From Primula veris (lineage: Eukaryota; Streptophyta; Magnoliopsida; Ericales; Primulaceae), in the NCBI GenBank assembly GCA_963682055.1, contig OY821748.1, positions 4,126,343 to 4,190,342 of the forward strand: a DNA stretch of 64,000 bases, read 5' to 3'. The translations under genes and the position numbers were made by a program. The stretch's first letter is position 1. Every line of letters starts with the position of its first letter. The notes below the pieces were generated by a model. It did no database searches and had not been told where the DNA came from. It saw only the letters and a program-made list of their open reading frames with translations. Positions 1 to 14,883 of this stretch are shown here, in pieces.

Positions 1-640
1 AGAAACGTGTATGCTCAATAAGTATATGCTTTGCACTCAAGGGACACTTTCTTTGTTTCGTATTGATCATTGTCAACAAGTTGGTTTCGTAGAAGTCACA
101 ACAGTTGAATAATTACAAATTTTAAACTAGATCAACCAAGTTTTATTGCCCTCCCAAATAAGTTGATGTTTTATGCTAAAAGATTGTAGGCTAACATGGG
201 ATAAACTTATTCAGTATGATGAAATAACAAATTCTCAAGTAAGATGAGAAAATAAAGAAATAATGTTGCAAAACATAGATATTGTTACAAAGTCTTATCG
301 TCCTTCACACAAAGATCCCAATTTTCAATAGGCCTGAAGTTTCAAAAACATTAATTACAGTCACACACCCATATTTACAAGTTACAATAACAATAATAGA
401 AGTATAGTTTACATATAGTCATATACACCTCAATAGAGGATAATTATGCTGTAAACTACATTAGCACTTTGCATACTCCTAAAATACAGAGAAGGCTAAA
501 ATTTGGCGGTTATACAAACAGACAAATAACAAGATGTTCACATTCCCATGGAACCAAAAAATTCAGTCCTCTGTCACACGTTTAAAAATTAAAATTCCCA
601 CTTATTAGTAGCCGATGGTGATGACACTTCCGTAGCTGAT
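1..640. other. 3' flank and 3' UTR of the CAMTA gene
   Basis: This stretch lies downstream of the stop codon of the minus-strand CAMTA gene. The part next to position 641 should be its 3' UTR. I see no protein-like reading frame, RNA gene or clear repeat in it. The gene model in this end is limited to the last coding exon, so the poly(A) site is not defined. Confidence 0.5.
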
Positions 641-3600
641 TTATCGCATACCAATATCAGGAGAGTCAAGTCCATCATACTCCAGCTGCATTTCAAAACA
701 ATGGATAAGCAAAGTCTTAAAATAGGGAGACGAGAGAATGAATTTTTCGCATGATAAATAAGTTACCGACGCATAAAAAATCAAAGACAGTTGACTGTTC
801 TATTGGTATGAAGACACTTTTCATAAGTGCAAAATTAGTCTTATACCATTTGTGACTCCTAAAAACGCATAGATTACATAGATCTATATTCCAGAATCTG
901 ACAAATGTTACCACTAAATGACTACAAAATTAAATTGGAGTACCATATCCAGAAAAACATAACATATAGAAATTTTGAAATTATTAATTACAACTATTTA
1001 GGCACAAAAAAGAGGTGATGTAAAATACCTAACCCTAATTACAAAACTGATAAAGAATATAGATTTCCAAAATCAAACCGTAATCTGATACGTGAATCAG
1101 CAAAATTGAGCTCTTGCCAAACATGGGATCTTTGACTACTAACCTGAAATACAAATAGTACCAAACTGATTTTATTCCATTTCTAAAACTAATTTTCTAT
1201 AATTACAAACAACCTTATTCATAGTACACTAAAGGTTACATCTATTCAAATCGATCCCACGTCTTCTACAGGAAAACTATTTATACGAATGTAAAATGCA
1301 AAGACATGAAATATGCAAAGAATTATTTCAAAAAGCAATTAAAAATAAAATAGAAGAAGAAACGTACCCGGGCTGCATTATGAGCTAGTTTCATCCTCCG
1401 GTATTCTTGTTGGGCTTGCTTTGAGCGAAACATGGCCTGTACGCGCACAACAGCCTTTACAGTACGATCTTCAGCTTGTTTTCTGCCAACTTGGAAAAAG
1501 TCCTCCACATCACCACCCTCTTTTTTCTGGTTTTCTTCCATGGGTAATATTTGGAGACCACGAAAGCCCTTTTTCCTCAGACGCCATCTTATGATCGCTT
1601 TCTCAAGTACGCCGACGGACCATATAATTTTCCGATAGCTCTTCCGAGCTTGGAAACCCCGGAAAGTAGCCTGCACAAAACAATGATATACGCCTTCTGT
1701 TAGAAAACCCACAAATTGCACTCTTAGGGTCTGAACTAAATCATTTCACATGAATATCAATTCATTCCACTGTGAAGCCCACATACTAGGAAACAGTCAT
1801 ATAAATAACTACGCCTTAGTTGTTTTCACTAGGAGTCACTGCTTAAATCGACGAAGACTGATTTTTATGGAAAAATCTTGACAAGTTGAGAATGTGTTAC
1901 CACAAAAAAGAATCATAAGGTATAACAAACCAAAGTTGCACTTTTAGAGCCTGAGAGAATCAATTTACATGAATATCAATCTTGACCACAGCGTGACAGC
2001 GCGTCAAACATATTAAAAAATAATCATATGAAGACATGCTCTCATAGGGTCATAGTCGTTGCTTAAGTCGGCAACGAAGAACAGTTTACTCTGGAAGCTG
2101 ATCTAACAACAATATCCAAAAGTGTGTAAAATCCTATATGACAGCATCCTGTGAAATGGCCACATAGATAGATCCATAGATATAATGTAAACTGGGTGCT
2201 TTTAATTATTAAGAGACTTTAAGAGCACAAATTTCATCTTAGTATGGTACATGGCACTTAAAATCATGTAAGAAAGTGTATAAACTCCTCCTACAAGACA
2301 ACATCCTCTGCAACGGCCATACCTGATAAATCAACATACAGACTTGCAGTCTAGGTGTTTTTGTTTCCTATCATAATTCTTATTTCAATATTGATGACAA
2401 TTATAAAGGCTGCTTACTTGAATTCTAATAGCTTGACGGCGCATATTAAGAAAGTCTTTTCGGATCTTCCAAGTACGAAACCTGCATTGAATCCGAGAAG
2501 CAGCTGTTATCTGTTTACGTGCCTCGTACTTACGATATGCATGTTGTATCTTCATAGCCGCAACTATGCCCCGAGCTTCTTCCTCTGTAATGGCACATTC
2601 TGTTAAAATTTAATACCAAATTAATGATCAATATTAGGGTTCAATGGTTCATATAATAGAAACAGTTGCAATGATGATGATCAACATTAGAGTTTAAACA
2701 GCACAAAAAGAGGCTTATATAGCCTATAGGCCTATGTAGAACGGATATTTAAAAAATAAAACATATTATCAGATATGGAAACGATACAGATACAGGAGAC
2801 AAGTATAGATACACATTTTGTAGTTTCAAGGACTTTTTTTGTCTTCGACAGACCTGATACCGGCACCAATGCGATACAACACTGCTGGGCCATAATTGTT
2901 TAACTCTTAGACAGAAATAAACAAGAATTTTATTATATACGAGTACCTTCAACTGCTTTCCTACGTAGCTTGAAAGACTGTTCTCTAAATGCAGTCTGTA
3001 TACGACCTGCGGCATCAGCAGCGGTCCGGTAGGCCGCCAGAGCATCTTTCAAGTGCAATTCTTCCTCGCTGAGATTTTCAGCGTTTGTTAGTTCAAATCT
3101 GTTCTCAGTTTCTAATGAGCCAATGATATTCCCCGCTATTTTCATATCCTCAAAATGTGCAACCAGCGCCTTCTCTGCAAGATAACCTGATAATCCCTCG
3201 TGACCTTTTTTTGATGCAAGATCAGCTGCAATGCATCCACTTGGGTCTTCTGAATTTGGGTCTGTTACTAAGTTGGGTTTTGCACCCGCAGATAGAAGAG
3301 CAGCAACCATATTTTCCCTAGACGAAGGAGATTTATCATACATCGTTTGAAATATCAATTCAGATATATGATATTTAGAGACTGTATTCTCCATCACAGG
3401 GTGCACACATAGATAGGAGAATATCCACTAAAGGTTCATACGGTAAATTTATCAGATTGTTTCTAGCTATTTAGGTGCTTAAAACAAGCTTTATATTCAA
3501 ATGAGTGTGAAACAGACATTGTTTTGAAATGAAAACAAAAAAATTGTTTCATTTGCAGTCACCGTCTCTGGAAAATTAAAAATATCATGATAGCATATAC

Positions 3601-6317
3601 TAAATCTTAACATCATACTGTACGAATAAGGGGGAGGTTTGCATATTTCAAGCTCTTGGCTACCGTGAGAAATCTTAGCTCCTGCAGTTCAGCCAATAAG
3701 CCAAAATTTCAAGCTGGGAGCGTGTCCCGTGATAGTTTTTGATTTTGCACCAAAACCCCAATAAACAAAATAGTCCACCAGCCTTGATAAAATACCAAGG
3801 AGACATATAGGCCACTATATTCTGCTCTCAGATGTTTATCTTCTATTCAGCCACCAGTACCCCGACATGAGATTATTTACGAAATTATGAAGGGAGAAAT
3901 AATAATAATTATTTATTTATACCTTCCACAATATGCCGCCCAATGAAGAGCCGTCCAACCTGACTTATCTCGATAATCCAATGACAGCCCAGAAAGCTTA
4001 AATGGGTACACAGCCCATGTATAATCAAGCATAGCACACATATGTATTACCCCTTGTCCTTGATCATCATATTCAAGAGTTTTACCCCCTCTCACTACTC
4101 TTTCCAACAGCCACTCATATAGCCTGTTTTTCAACGTGAGTGTAAACAAATCATCTTTGGCACGACTAAATATTTTTTCATCATTTCTTATTGAGTGAAC
4201 CAAAGACTTCCATTCATCTGCAATTTGGGAGGTTTTATGTACAAATATTTTCCCTTCTTTTAAAGCAGTAGGCGATGCTTTACTTGACAAAGTGTCGAGG
4301 CTTTTAGAGGTAGAAAAGAGCAAGTGAATGAGTCTCGCTTGAAGTCTAAATTCTTCTCTCTCATCAGTATCAGGAAGTGTCCTACCATTCGACGACTTAG
4401 CATGAAACTCAAAGTTTATAACTTGGCTGATAGGATTCTGACCATCAAGGCTAAAATATAGCCTTTTTAATCCAGGGTTATGTGATGAGACTATACAACG
4501 AAATACTCCATGCTGGAAATTTTCTACTGGATTACATGCATCTCCACATACACAATATAAGTTGGATTTTCCAAGACCAAGGTTTCCTTCATTAAAAAGT
4601 CCAGTGAGAAGGACCTGCAAGAGAAGTTTATGAATGTCACTAGTTTCCCGCAATACGATCCACCCCCTTTAATATGCGTCAAACATGTACTTATAAAGGT
4701 TTGGCAGGGGAAATAAAAAATTATGTAACAAATGCCATAGTCATTGTCATCACAGGCACCAGGGAGAATACTTCATACAAAATCTAAAATTAGAAGTTAA
4801 AAACCAAGGTGATGTATATTCAATTTCATACAACATGTGATTGAAGTGAACACGTTACACTACAATGTCACTAATTTATGTATGTTTATTAATTTACCTC
4901 AATACAGATCCAACCCCTTTAATGTTCGTCAAAAATATATGCTTAAAAATTAAATAAAGGTTTGGCAGAGGAAATGAAAAATGTCAGAGCCATCGCCATC
5001 ACAGGCACCAGGGAGAAAATTTGATACAAAAATCTATATCAGAAGTAAAAAATCTAGGTGATGTGTTATCAAATTCATACAACATGTGATTGGAGTGAAC
5101 ACATTACACGCCAGTTCTTCGGGTATAAAAATATTAAAAAGTGTTAAACGTTGTACATTTAGAGTGTACGCTGAGAGCCTTAAGACTTATATGAAGGATG
5201 CTTGAGAAAATCATTTTACTAACAGAATGTTACACCAGAACAAACTAGGTCTTAGTCAACGGAGACCCATTTTTTCTTCTTTGAAATCTCAACTAGAGAA
5301 GAAACTTTGTATAGGCAGGGAGGAGCCAGGTGGAGACACTGGGGGGATGTATCTGATGTGTAAAGAAAATTACAAAAATAAAAATGAAAATGTGTCTCGG
5401 CATAATGAGAACCTTTGTTTCTTCGGCTGCAAATCCCCACGCCGGGGAGATATCAGTAATAGTGAGTAGTTGTCCTAAAGTAGATGACTGAAGACTACGA
5501 GTATCAACTGAATCTATCAACTCTGAGCCATTCAACGGGTCTGGGGAATCGGCCATGCCATAATTCATCAAACTCCCAAAGCTCTCTTGAGTATGCAAAT
5601 GGTTTTGAACCGTGACTTTGGACGAATGTTTTCTTTGTAAATCTGTATTTTTTTCACCGTCAATTCTCTGGGAGTCGAAGTTATTTATTTTCTCGTAGAG
5701 AAGGGAGTTGTTAAGAAATACAGGCTCTGAGAGCATATTTGGAGAACTTTCTGGAGGTAAGTTATTGAATGGGAGCATGGCATCCTGCAAGCATAAAATC
5801 TACTATATATTAACCATAATGTTCATAATTTTAAAACTTCCTAACTTGATGACAGAAGAAACATAGTCCAACCTGGATATACAAAAACATTATCTAATTT
5901 TTATCCTTCTAAGAATCCTAATAATAAAAAAGAAATCTTAGAATGAAATCTGAAGATGAATTTGTGTGCCATTTATCATCATATTAAAAAGGTTGTAGAA
6001 AGAAACTATCAGGAAACAGGAACAAGAACCATCCCAATCTTTTACTTTGCATACCCCCAGACGAAAATGTGAAGATTTAAGGAAGATGAAGAAAATACAC
6101 ACATTTTAGGAGAAAAAACAAATAAAAAAATATCAACGTGAGTTTTACCTCGAGTTACATATTAATTTACCGTAAAAGACAGTAAACAGAGGAGCTAGCG
6201 GAAAGAAAAGGAAATGCTCCTAAGATCAATCCCTAACCACCATTTGCTGTGTGATCGAACTGAAAATCTAAATTCTTGTATAGTTCTACCATACACAAAT
6301 GATCGAACGAGGGAGGA

Positions 6318-6355
<38 letters not shown>

Positions 6356-9300
6356 TTTACACTTCTACTTACATCGTTTAGAAGCGTATTTCTTCCAAAC
6401 TGATCGTGGTGCTCAAAGAATGATATCTCTGCATTCCAACATCAGACATAAAGAGTAAAATCAAAACAGCTTCAGTTACTTTAATACTAATAAAGATACA
6501 AGTAAATGGTGTCTTATTTTATCTCTGAAGTACCCACCTGTTTCAGTTCCGATAAAGTGGTCAGGATTATCTGGTACAACGAGCTCTTCCCATTCCAGAG
6601 TATTGATCTCATGCAGCCTCATCTCATGGTTTACAAGGGTCGTACTGCTACCAGACTCTTGAATAAATTCAATTGCAAACAGTTGAGACTTAATTTTCAC
6701 AAAAAAGGAAACATAAAAAAAGGTCTTTATTATGCCTCTAAGCTCCCATTGCGATTAACATAAATGTATGCCCCACTGATTAGAAGTTGAGGGGTTACTT
6801 GCAGTTTTGTAAACTCGAATATCACCAGATTTCAATTTTGTGTATCTACCTACAATATCAGCAAGTAGTAGGCTAACTTTATATTTCATGACAAGTTTAG
6901 TAGAATTGATGTATCAAACAGGAAAAATAAGAAATCATATGTTTAATTACTGTATACTTACGGAACAAAAATAATACACTAACCTAACACAATTCACAAC
7001 TTTAATTATGTGAACTATATTTTCTCGTTCTTACTATTTCAGTCCCCATTATGCATTTATTCTATTTTATTCCAGATCTGTTGTTATTTTCCTATGTAGT
7101 CTACTACAAAGTAAAGAAACGTAGGATAGTGTAATAATTGCTATTTTTTGTAGGTTCATACAGAATCGAAATCTAGTGATACGTTCGTGTGCAAAATTAT
7201 ATTTCCCCCTGAGTTGAATTTGTAGGGGAATAAGTTTACCTATTTGCACTTTTTCGTTAGAATAAAGCAGGCGATCAGCCACAGAGTCAGTTTCATCAGA
7301 TATCATAACAGATGGATCAGAGAGACCTGGACTAGACATGGAATCCGCACTTGTGGAGAGAGTCCCCTGCAATTCAAAAAGAGGCTAATGAAATAAAACA
7401 AATCGAGAAATGGTCCGTTCACGTTGTTCATAATTCAGTCTACTCTATCATTTGACATTTTGACTTGGAGCATCAGATGAGAATTTCTCATATATGAGCA
7501 AACACCGATTTGTCAAAGATGCATAACATTTAAGTGTTCTAACCACATATAAGAGTCTCAAGGTCGTAATTGTTCTTATGGAAGACAAATGCTTTCCTTC
7601 AAAGTTAGATAGATTTCCGTTAAAGCATAGGTCACTGAAAATAAATAAGGATGTCATTACTAAAATTATTGAAGTCCTTAAGCTTTTTAACTGCTTTTTC
7701 AGCATTCAAGTCCAATATGTCAAAGAGCTTAAGCAAATGATGAGTTAGTATGCAAACATATAAATGATGAGTTAGTATGTCAAAAAGCTCTTGTTATAAA
7801 TGAATCTAACCTCATGGGTTTCACGGTAATGAACAAGGACGATATGTTCCAGAGTCCTGAAACACAAAGCGGAAGGCATCAATATTTTTATAAAATCAAT
7901 GATTAAACATTGGTTGAACCTTATATAACAGCATAATAAGATTGAATTGTTGTTCCGTACTTATCAAGAAGCCAATAACATCTGCGTACAAAGGTTGGGT
8001 TATCTTCACCATGAGCATAATATACATGGATCTTTTCTTCGGTTCCAACCTGTACTTGAAACCATAGAGTTTGGAATGTTAGAAAAGTACTTAAAATTAT
8101 TCACACGAAAGAAACTAGATGAATTAGTCAGTAAAAGTTAAGCATCATCACCAAAATCTCCGATGCCCATTTTATAATCTGACAGTGTTTACAGCTTGGG
8201 ACTCCCAACACCGTTATCATTATTTAAAAGAAGAGCCAACTCGGATATTAAAAGAACTAAAACACTTTTAACAAAAGGCAAACACCAATTCTTATTGTTT
8301 TAAAAAGTGAAGCAATAGAATTCCTAGTCCTGGAAAAATTGCCAAGAAAAAATATAATACCCAATATTTGTATGAAAGCATACAGATGGAAAAACACCTA
8401 CATCTGGATTGTGGCTAAAAGCACCATCTCAAAAATAAACTATTGGGGGCCTTGGTTGAGTAACAAAGCTAACATTGAAACAAATATGATTTCTGTAAGC
8501 AAATTATATCATAACTATCCTAAAGCAGAAAGGAAAGCCAAAGAGGAATCATTAAGTATGAAACAACTTAATATCCCAACTTCAAAAATCGTAAACACAA
8601 ATTGATTGTAGAAATAGAAACATCCACCATCTACTTTTGATACCATTGAGAGCCTAAAAGCTGTGCGGAACCAGTACAATATTCTACCAGTTAAAAAATC
8701 TTACTTTCAGGTGTTCATGAGCTTCTTTAATAGTTTTCCCATCCTTTTTCTTCTTCCAATTATGACCATCTTTCCGGAAATTCCTGAGTTTTTTACGGTC
8801 AAATAGCATGATTCTGCCACCTATGTTCGATTAAAAGAAAACATAAGAAACAACTACGCATGCAATTCAGCAAAACTGTCATAAAAAGAATTTCATTGCT
8901 CAAATTCTTGAAGTTTCATTCTCAGGCTCAAAAACTGCAAAACAGCCCAAGCTTAAACCACTCAATCTTGAACATAGGAGAAAGACGTGTTTTACATCAT
9001 AAGATAGTATCTTTCTATAGGTATTAACGTTTTCAATTTCCGTACAATGAAGATCTATGGTATTCTGATGGGAATAGAAAATTTACAGGGCTACACATGC
9101 CGAATTTGAAGATTAAACCAAACACCATATTTGGCATATATCCATAAGAATGTAAGATACTAAGATGTTTACAGGGTCTGCCAAATTCTAAACCCCAAGT
9201 TAAAAACATGTCATAAGAATCTCTCACATATAATAGTCAAAAGAATAAAAAAGAGATCCCTCATAAGGGAAGTCAGATAACACTGGTCACTTCTGCTTTG

Positions 9301-11452
9301 AAATTACTTGGTCTTTCAGTTGCTTAAAAAATTGAAAAGTATCCCCAAAGACGGAGGAAACGGATATATAGTTGGGATTTGGCCATCTAATGCTTGCAAT
9401 GCTATTACTAATTACCTCTCAACAAGTTCATGATCTAAATTGATGCTAATGTTGGTGGTTAAGCTTGATTTTACAATATGCAATTTACCAACATTAATCG
9501 AATTATGCTTACTAGTACTTATGGTACCGCTATAAATTACTGCAATTACTTTGTGGAAGGTTAACCGGCCTCACGTTGATGCTGAAATAGCTATAGTTAC
9601 AAAGAATTGCGTGTATCTCATTTGGGCGTAACCATCTCTCTCTTGCTTCCTTTATGATGCAGTCCACATCCAAATCTGTCCGAAATATAAGAAATCATTT
9701 AGCCACTGCCATGATTTAAGAGATTACTCAAAATAACAAACAAGTGTGGAGAATAAAACGAAAAAAAACAGCTGGCTTTCGTACTGTTTATCATCAGGCC
9801 ATGAGAAGGATCATGATGCCCAAATCATTCATTCATATAGCTACTACATGGATCCATTAACAGCGAATAAATAAAAGCATAAATATATCTTAAAATATAG
9901 CACCATAATTATATATTTTTTCATGCCATCAATATAGTGCCACCAGCAAGTTGAAGAACCCTTTTTATCCTGAGTTGCTTTAAGCGCTTTTAACTATGAC
10001 TATGCACTGCCTAGCATCTTCTAAATTTACTTATATCCTTTCTATGAGCAACACAAGAGTACAGTCACTTTCTGGTACAAAGAGATCCTATAGCAACTCT
10101 ATGTATGTAAAAATCACTGTAAGTTTTTTAATCCAGTAGCCTGTTGTACGTACACATATAAGAAGTCCAATCACACATTTGCTCCCCTCTCTTCTATCCC
10201 CTCTCCCTTACTCGAAGAGGATGACTTTCTTAATTTCCAGATGACTAGGCTAACCATAATCCAAACATGTGAATTTCTTACACTTATTAGAAAATCCAAG
10301 TTCTAAAATCTAAGCTCCTCACAACACAACATTTACATTTAACTTAAAAGCTTCAAATAAGAATAAAATTACAAAGAAAAGTCCAATAGCTGATTGTGTT
10401 AATATGTATTCACTTCAATTCTTATAATCTACTCCGTAATCCAAAAACTGGACCAAGTTTCACTTCAACACTTAAACGTTGAGCAATCTTAGCTCACTGC
10501 ACACAGATTATATAAATCAAGATATAAACAGAATAACGAGCAGGCGATGAAAGAGGTGGAATTCAAATCACTAAATCTGACTGTCGACATGGGTCCCCCC
10601 CTTTCTCCTTATACTCTTACTTACTCCAAGAACTGAAACTAAAGGTTGGTGTTAAGTTGCAGCTTTTAAGTAAAAAAAAAAAGCTATTTTCAACCCAAGG
10701 GCATGTTCCTTACAAAATTTAAGCCAATTTTTCCGTACTGTCCTGTTTTTCGGGTTTTCTCTTCCCGAAACGTTAAAAAGTTAATATTATACATACCCAA
10801 CTTTCTTGTAGTCTAAAATATGCCATCTTATTTTCTTAAAAGCATCCCAACAAGAAAGGAAACAAATCTAGCTGAATTAAGTCAAAAAAGCAAAAAAGGA
10901 GCAGCTCAAAAGTTATGAAGCTACACCACACCTATAAGCTGATAAATAAACTTGAGCTTAATATTTCCCACCAAACAAGCCCTGTAAATAACTTTAATGG
11001 AAAGTTCTTGTTTATTAGGTACTTTCGGACTTGACTATCAAAAACCCAAATTCATATTTTTTGTACATATCAACCTAGCATAGTGAGCGTCAAAGTTATA
11101 AATAAAGAGTACAACTAACTTTAAAATACTCATGTTATTTTAATAATCAAGTCTCAAAATATATACTAAATGATAATTTTTCCTAACTTTAAACATATAA
11201 GATGCCAAAGGCCCAAAAATAATCTGATCACTCCAAATTAGCTTATTTCACCTCTTGTCTCCTAGACTCATAAATCCAAATAACTTTAATTTTTTTAAAT
11301 AAAATAAGCAAATAGAAGCTCTTAAGCATGTAGTAAAGTAATTGAAAAAAACAAAAACAAATGAAGCATATTTAAAAAAAACCTTCCATGGAAAAGAAAC
11401 CATGAGTATCCCAACCAGCAAGCTTTTTTGCTGCTGCTACTGTATTCTCCAT
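641..11452 (-). CDS. CAMTA5: Calmodulin-binding transcription activator, CAMTA5-type (14 exons)
   Basis: A nuclear transcription factor that binds CGCG-type promoter elements and responds to calcium through calmodulin (family knowledge). Exons in gene order: 11383-11452, 9550-9675, 8705-8820, 7961-8049, 7811-7856, 7240-7366, 6538-6657, 6373-6428, 5413-5784, 3923-4614, 2947-3317, 2418-2599, 1368-1670, 641-685. All junctions are GT-AG and the phases join to 904 codons plus stop, close to the family length. The CG-1 DNA-binding domain covers about residues 24-149 (RERWLRPNEI, LFDRKKLRNFRKDGHNW, HVYYAHGED, LVHYRETHE). A TIG domain starts near residue 360 (DISPAWGFA). Ankyrin repeats follow at about 560-690 (GWTALHWAAYCGR, AALLSAGAKPNLVTD). 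Then come four or five IQ-like motifs at about 705-880 and the calmodulin-binding helix around KIIWSVGVLEKAIIRW. Paralogue choice (CAMTA5 versus CAMTA6) is from remembered similarity; the family call is secure. Confidence 0.93.
6321..6350. repeat. (AG)15 microsatellite in a CAMTA intron
   Basis: Thirty bases of uninterrupted AG dinucleotide lie in the intron just before the 56-bp exon at 6373-6428 on the coding strand. On the coding strand it reads as CT repeats about 20 bases beyond the splice donor of that exon. Confidence 0.9.
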
Positions 11453-11919
11453 TAAATTAAATAAAGCTTAAAATCCAAGCTAAAAGGTACTAAAACTCTA
11501 TTACTTATGGAGAAATATATAGCTATAAAAACATGTATGTATGTATAATGAATGTATATAATTATTATATGTGTGTATGTATGTATATATAGATATAGAG
11601 TGAGAAACAGACAACTGCTTGTGAAGGGTGGGAGTCAGGACCCATTTTAGTAAATTTGGTTGTGTCTAAGTTGATATAATATTATAATATTATGTTTATA
11701 AAATATTTTAATTTTGTATTTAGTTTGACCGTAAAAAAAACAGAGCAATTTATTAATTAATAGTGTGATAGAGTGGGTAAATTTATTTATTTTGTAGATA
11801 AATGAGGTGTAACGAGATGTAATAAACTGATGCTAGAGTTATTTATTTTGTAATGAAATTGAATGGAATGAATTGGAAAAATAAATAAAAATAAGTTGTG
11901 ACGTGCGGGGTATTAAGGT

Positions 11920-12025
11920 AACAATTATACCGGATTAATTTTGGTAAAACGTGAACTTAGTCCGGTATATCTTTTATTATATGGGACTTTCCAAGTCCGA
12001 TATAAGACCACGTTTTAATAAAATG
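11920..12025. repeat. Inverted-repeat segment, possibly a MITE remnant
   Basis: A left arm with TAAAACGTG followed by TAGTCCGGTATAT faces a right arm with AAGTCCGATATAAG followed by CACGTTTTA, so both parts of the arm recur in reverse complement. The arms are imperfect. No target duplication was identified. Confidence 0.35.
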
Positions 12026-12051
12026 GGTCCTAAAAAAAACTCCCTGTGAAA

Positions 12052-12279
12052 GGGCTCTCATTTCAGTATTTTGACAATTCTTTTGACAATAGACACCTGT
12101 TTGTTTTGCACAAAAAAAATGTGTTAAATATATTTTTTTTTTAAAACATACGTTTTTATATCACAGGGCTCTCATTTCAGTCTTTTGACAATTCTTTGGA
12201 CAATAGACACCTGTTTGTTTTGCAAAAAAAAAATGTGTTAAATATATATATTTTTTAAAACATACGTTTTTATATATAT
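12052..12279. repeat. 114-bp tandem duplication
   Basis: The unit beginning GGGCTCTCATTTCAG at 12052 is repeated from 12166 with only a few differences (for example TATTTT versus TCTTTT). Both copies carry TTGACAATAGACACCTG and end in an A/T-rich tract. No coding potential is seen. Confidence 0.85.
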
Positions 12280-13442
12280 TTTTTTGTTTTTAGTGTATTG
12301 TATAATTTATTTTTAATTTATTAAATTATAGTTTATTGAAAATAAAAAAAAATTAGTTATTTAAAAATATTATTTAAATATCTATTTTATAACTACCGGT
12401 GGTTAAGTTGTTTATAACATAAATAGTCAAATATGTTACTAATATACACCCGTGACCCATGAAATAGACCAGAAAGCGACACTTTATGCATTTTTTGCAA
12501 TACTACTCTTCCATTTTTTTTACTACGCCTTCCTGTTAGAGCAATCAATTGCCTTCAAAATCTAATTACCTAATTTAATTAGACACGATAGTTCAATCAA
12601 TATAGTCAATTGGTATTATATAGTTCAAAATCTTTTTTACCTAATTTCAATATCATATAGTTCAATCAATTGCCTTGTATTAAATTAATACTTATTAGTA
12701 TTATTGATAACTTAGCATATATTTTAGCTGCGTAATCTTTTTAAACGAAACAATACTAAACGTGTCTGGAAACTTGTTCAGGTTGGGTTCGTGAATAGAC
12801 TCGACTCGAGCTCGTGTTTTAACAAACCAAGTATCTTAGAGCTCGTTTTGTAAACTACCTAAGACTAAACATAGCGGTACTCGACTCGGCTACAACCCCA
12901 CTTACTCTCCAAAAAATTCGGGTTTATTATCATGGTTTACCTTTGTTTCTTCAAAAAAAAAATATCTTCTTGTACCTTAGTTTAAAATATATTTGTTTTA
13001 CCTTCGTTTCTTCATTTTTTTTCATTTTGTATCTTGGTTTTTTATTTTTATTTTGTATACCTTGTTTCTGTTTTTTCTTTTCTTTTTTAGGTTGATTTTC
13101 AATCGTCAAAACTTGAACACGTGGTTTTTATGTTGCGGGTTTTTTGAATGTTTAAAAATAAAAAATTAGTCAAAATTGAGAAAAAATAAAAAATAAATAT
13201 AAACCAATATAAAAAAAATTAAATAAGAAACCAACCTAGAAAAAGAAAAAAGTGAAGAACCGAAGTTACCCAAAAGTGAAAAGGTATTAAACCCAAAAAA
13301 TTCAGTCTAAGTTGACAGTAAATGGACCCATTGAGTTTTGATTTTGATGGTGTCGTTATTTAATTTCTTGGTACCATTTCTGTTTTTTCCATTAATGCTG
13401 TAAGTAGGAAGTAGGTTTCTCCTTGATGAAATTTATTATACT

Positions 13443-13672
13443 GCTCTCCCCCCCGTCAATATTTAATTATTCAATACGAAACTACGCGTAATTTTGATAG
13501 ATTAAAAACTTATATCAAAATTGTTGAAATAAATTTTTTTTAAAGTTGACCATATAATTCAAATGTTAAATTTTATGATTATATTTTTAAAAAAATCATT
13601 TCGACAATTTTGATATAAGTTATAAGCCGGTCAAAATTGTAGTTAGTTAAAATCTTCCTAACATATCCCTCC
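13443..13672. mobile_element. MITE-like copy (internal inverted repeat family, decayed)
   Basis: The segment contains facing copies of the motif AACTTATATCAAAATTGT and ACAATTTTGATATAAGTT at about 13509-13530 and 13604-13625. The same motif pair, in diverged form, recurs at 49732-49930, 58856-59085 and 62199-62372. The ends are too decayed to define the terminal repeats. Confidence 0.5.
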
Positions 13673-14883
13673 TGTATTTTTGTTCTTAAAATCAAACAGA
13701 ATTCAGCTATTTTCATTTTATTGTTGGTTTAGCCAATGGTTGTAACAGTCAAAAGTCTAAAATGACACGACATGAACGTACTGAATTTTGATGTTGTGTA
13801 TTCATTTTTTGGCACGATAAAAAATATGGATAGAGACTTCATTTCAACTATTGTAAATGATTAAAATTTTACGACCTTATTTAACTCTTTTTTTTTAAGC
13901 TATTAAGACCTTATATATCCTCATACATGTCATCAATATTAGGTGGAATGGATCAAAAACAAACTTACACTTGCACATATTTATAATTAAGTTTAATTTA
14001 ATTTTGTTCTGATGTGGCAGTGAGTGTGGCAGTTGTGAACGTATCGTTACCCCATTTCTATCAATTATTTTCTTAAAAAAATTACACACGGCCTTGTATG
14101 ACTAGGTATTCTGCATTTCTCTTTTAAAAATAAATATAAAAAATATACATATTTGGTGCCTTTATCCATTTACCTAAACAATCAATGGATAAAACTTTGG
14201 GTAGACCAACGGCATCGGTTTTCATATCGTTTTCTTTTAAATTTGAGACGAAATGCATACTTTATTTACATTTAATTTGTCACTTTAAGATAGTTCAGTA
14301 TTTCAGTTCCTATCATTTACCTCATACTTGTTTTTTAATGAATTTTCCTGTATATGCATTCTAGATTCTAATATTGTTGTTGAAAATACAGCTTTGTGAT
14401 AAGTATGTACTAACTTGTAATATTTAAGTATGTACTAACTTTGTTGTTGAAAATACAGCTTTGTAATATTTTAGAAACTTACTAACTTGTTGATATGAGG
14501 TAAAGGAAAGGATTTTGGTCTCTAGAAAGAGAAGAAAACCTTGCTACTATTTGAATTCTTTGCAACGTATAACCGTCATCAGAAGTTAATTCTTCTTTCT
14601 TTATTCTGTTCATTTGATAATTAACATTTCAGCAACATTGTTGACTTGTGCTAAAAAAAATGCTTGGTTGGTCTAGTTTATGATCTGTAGCCTATCTATT
14701 GTCGTTAAAAAAATTACCATCTTTTACAATCTGTCCAACCAAATTGTAGCGCAGATAAACGGAAAACTATTAAGCTGCGATCTTAACATCTGCAGTAGTG
14801 GCATGCTCAAATGTTCCTTTCAACAAAGCCACGTTCCTGATCATTACAAAAGAACAAAGTTTCAACAGAGTGCAAACTGCAAA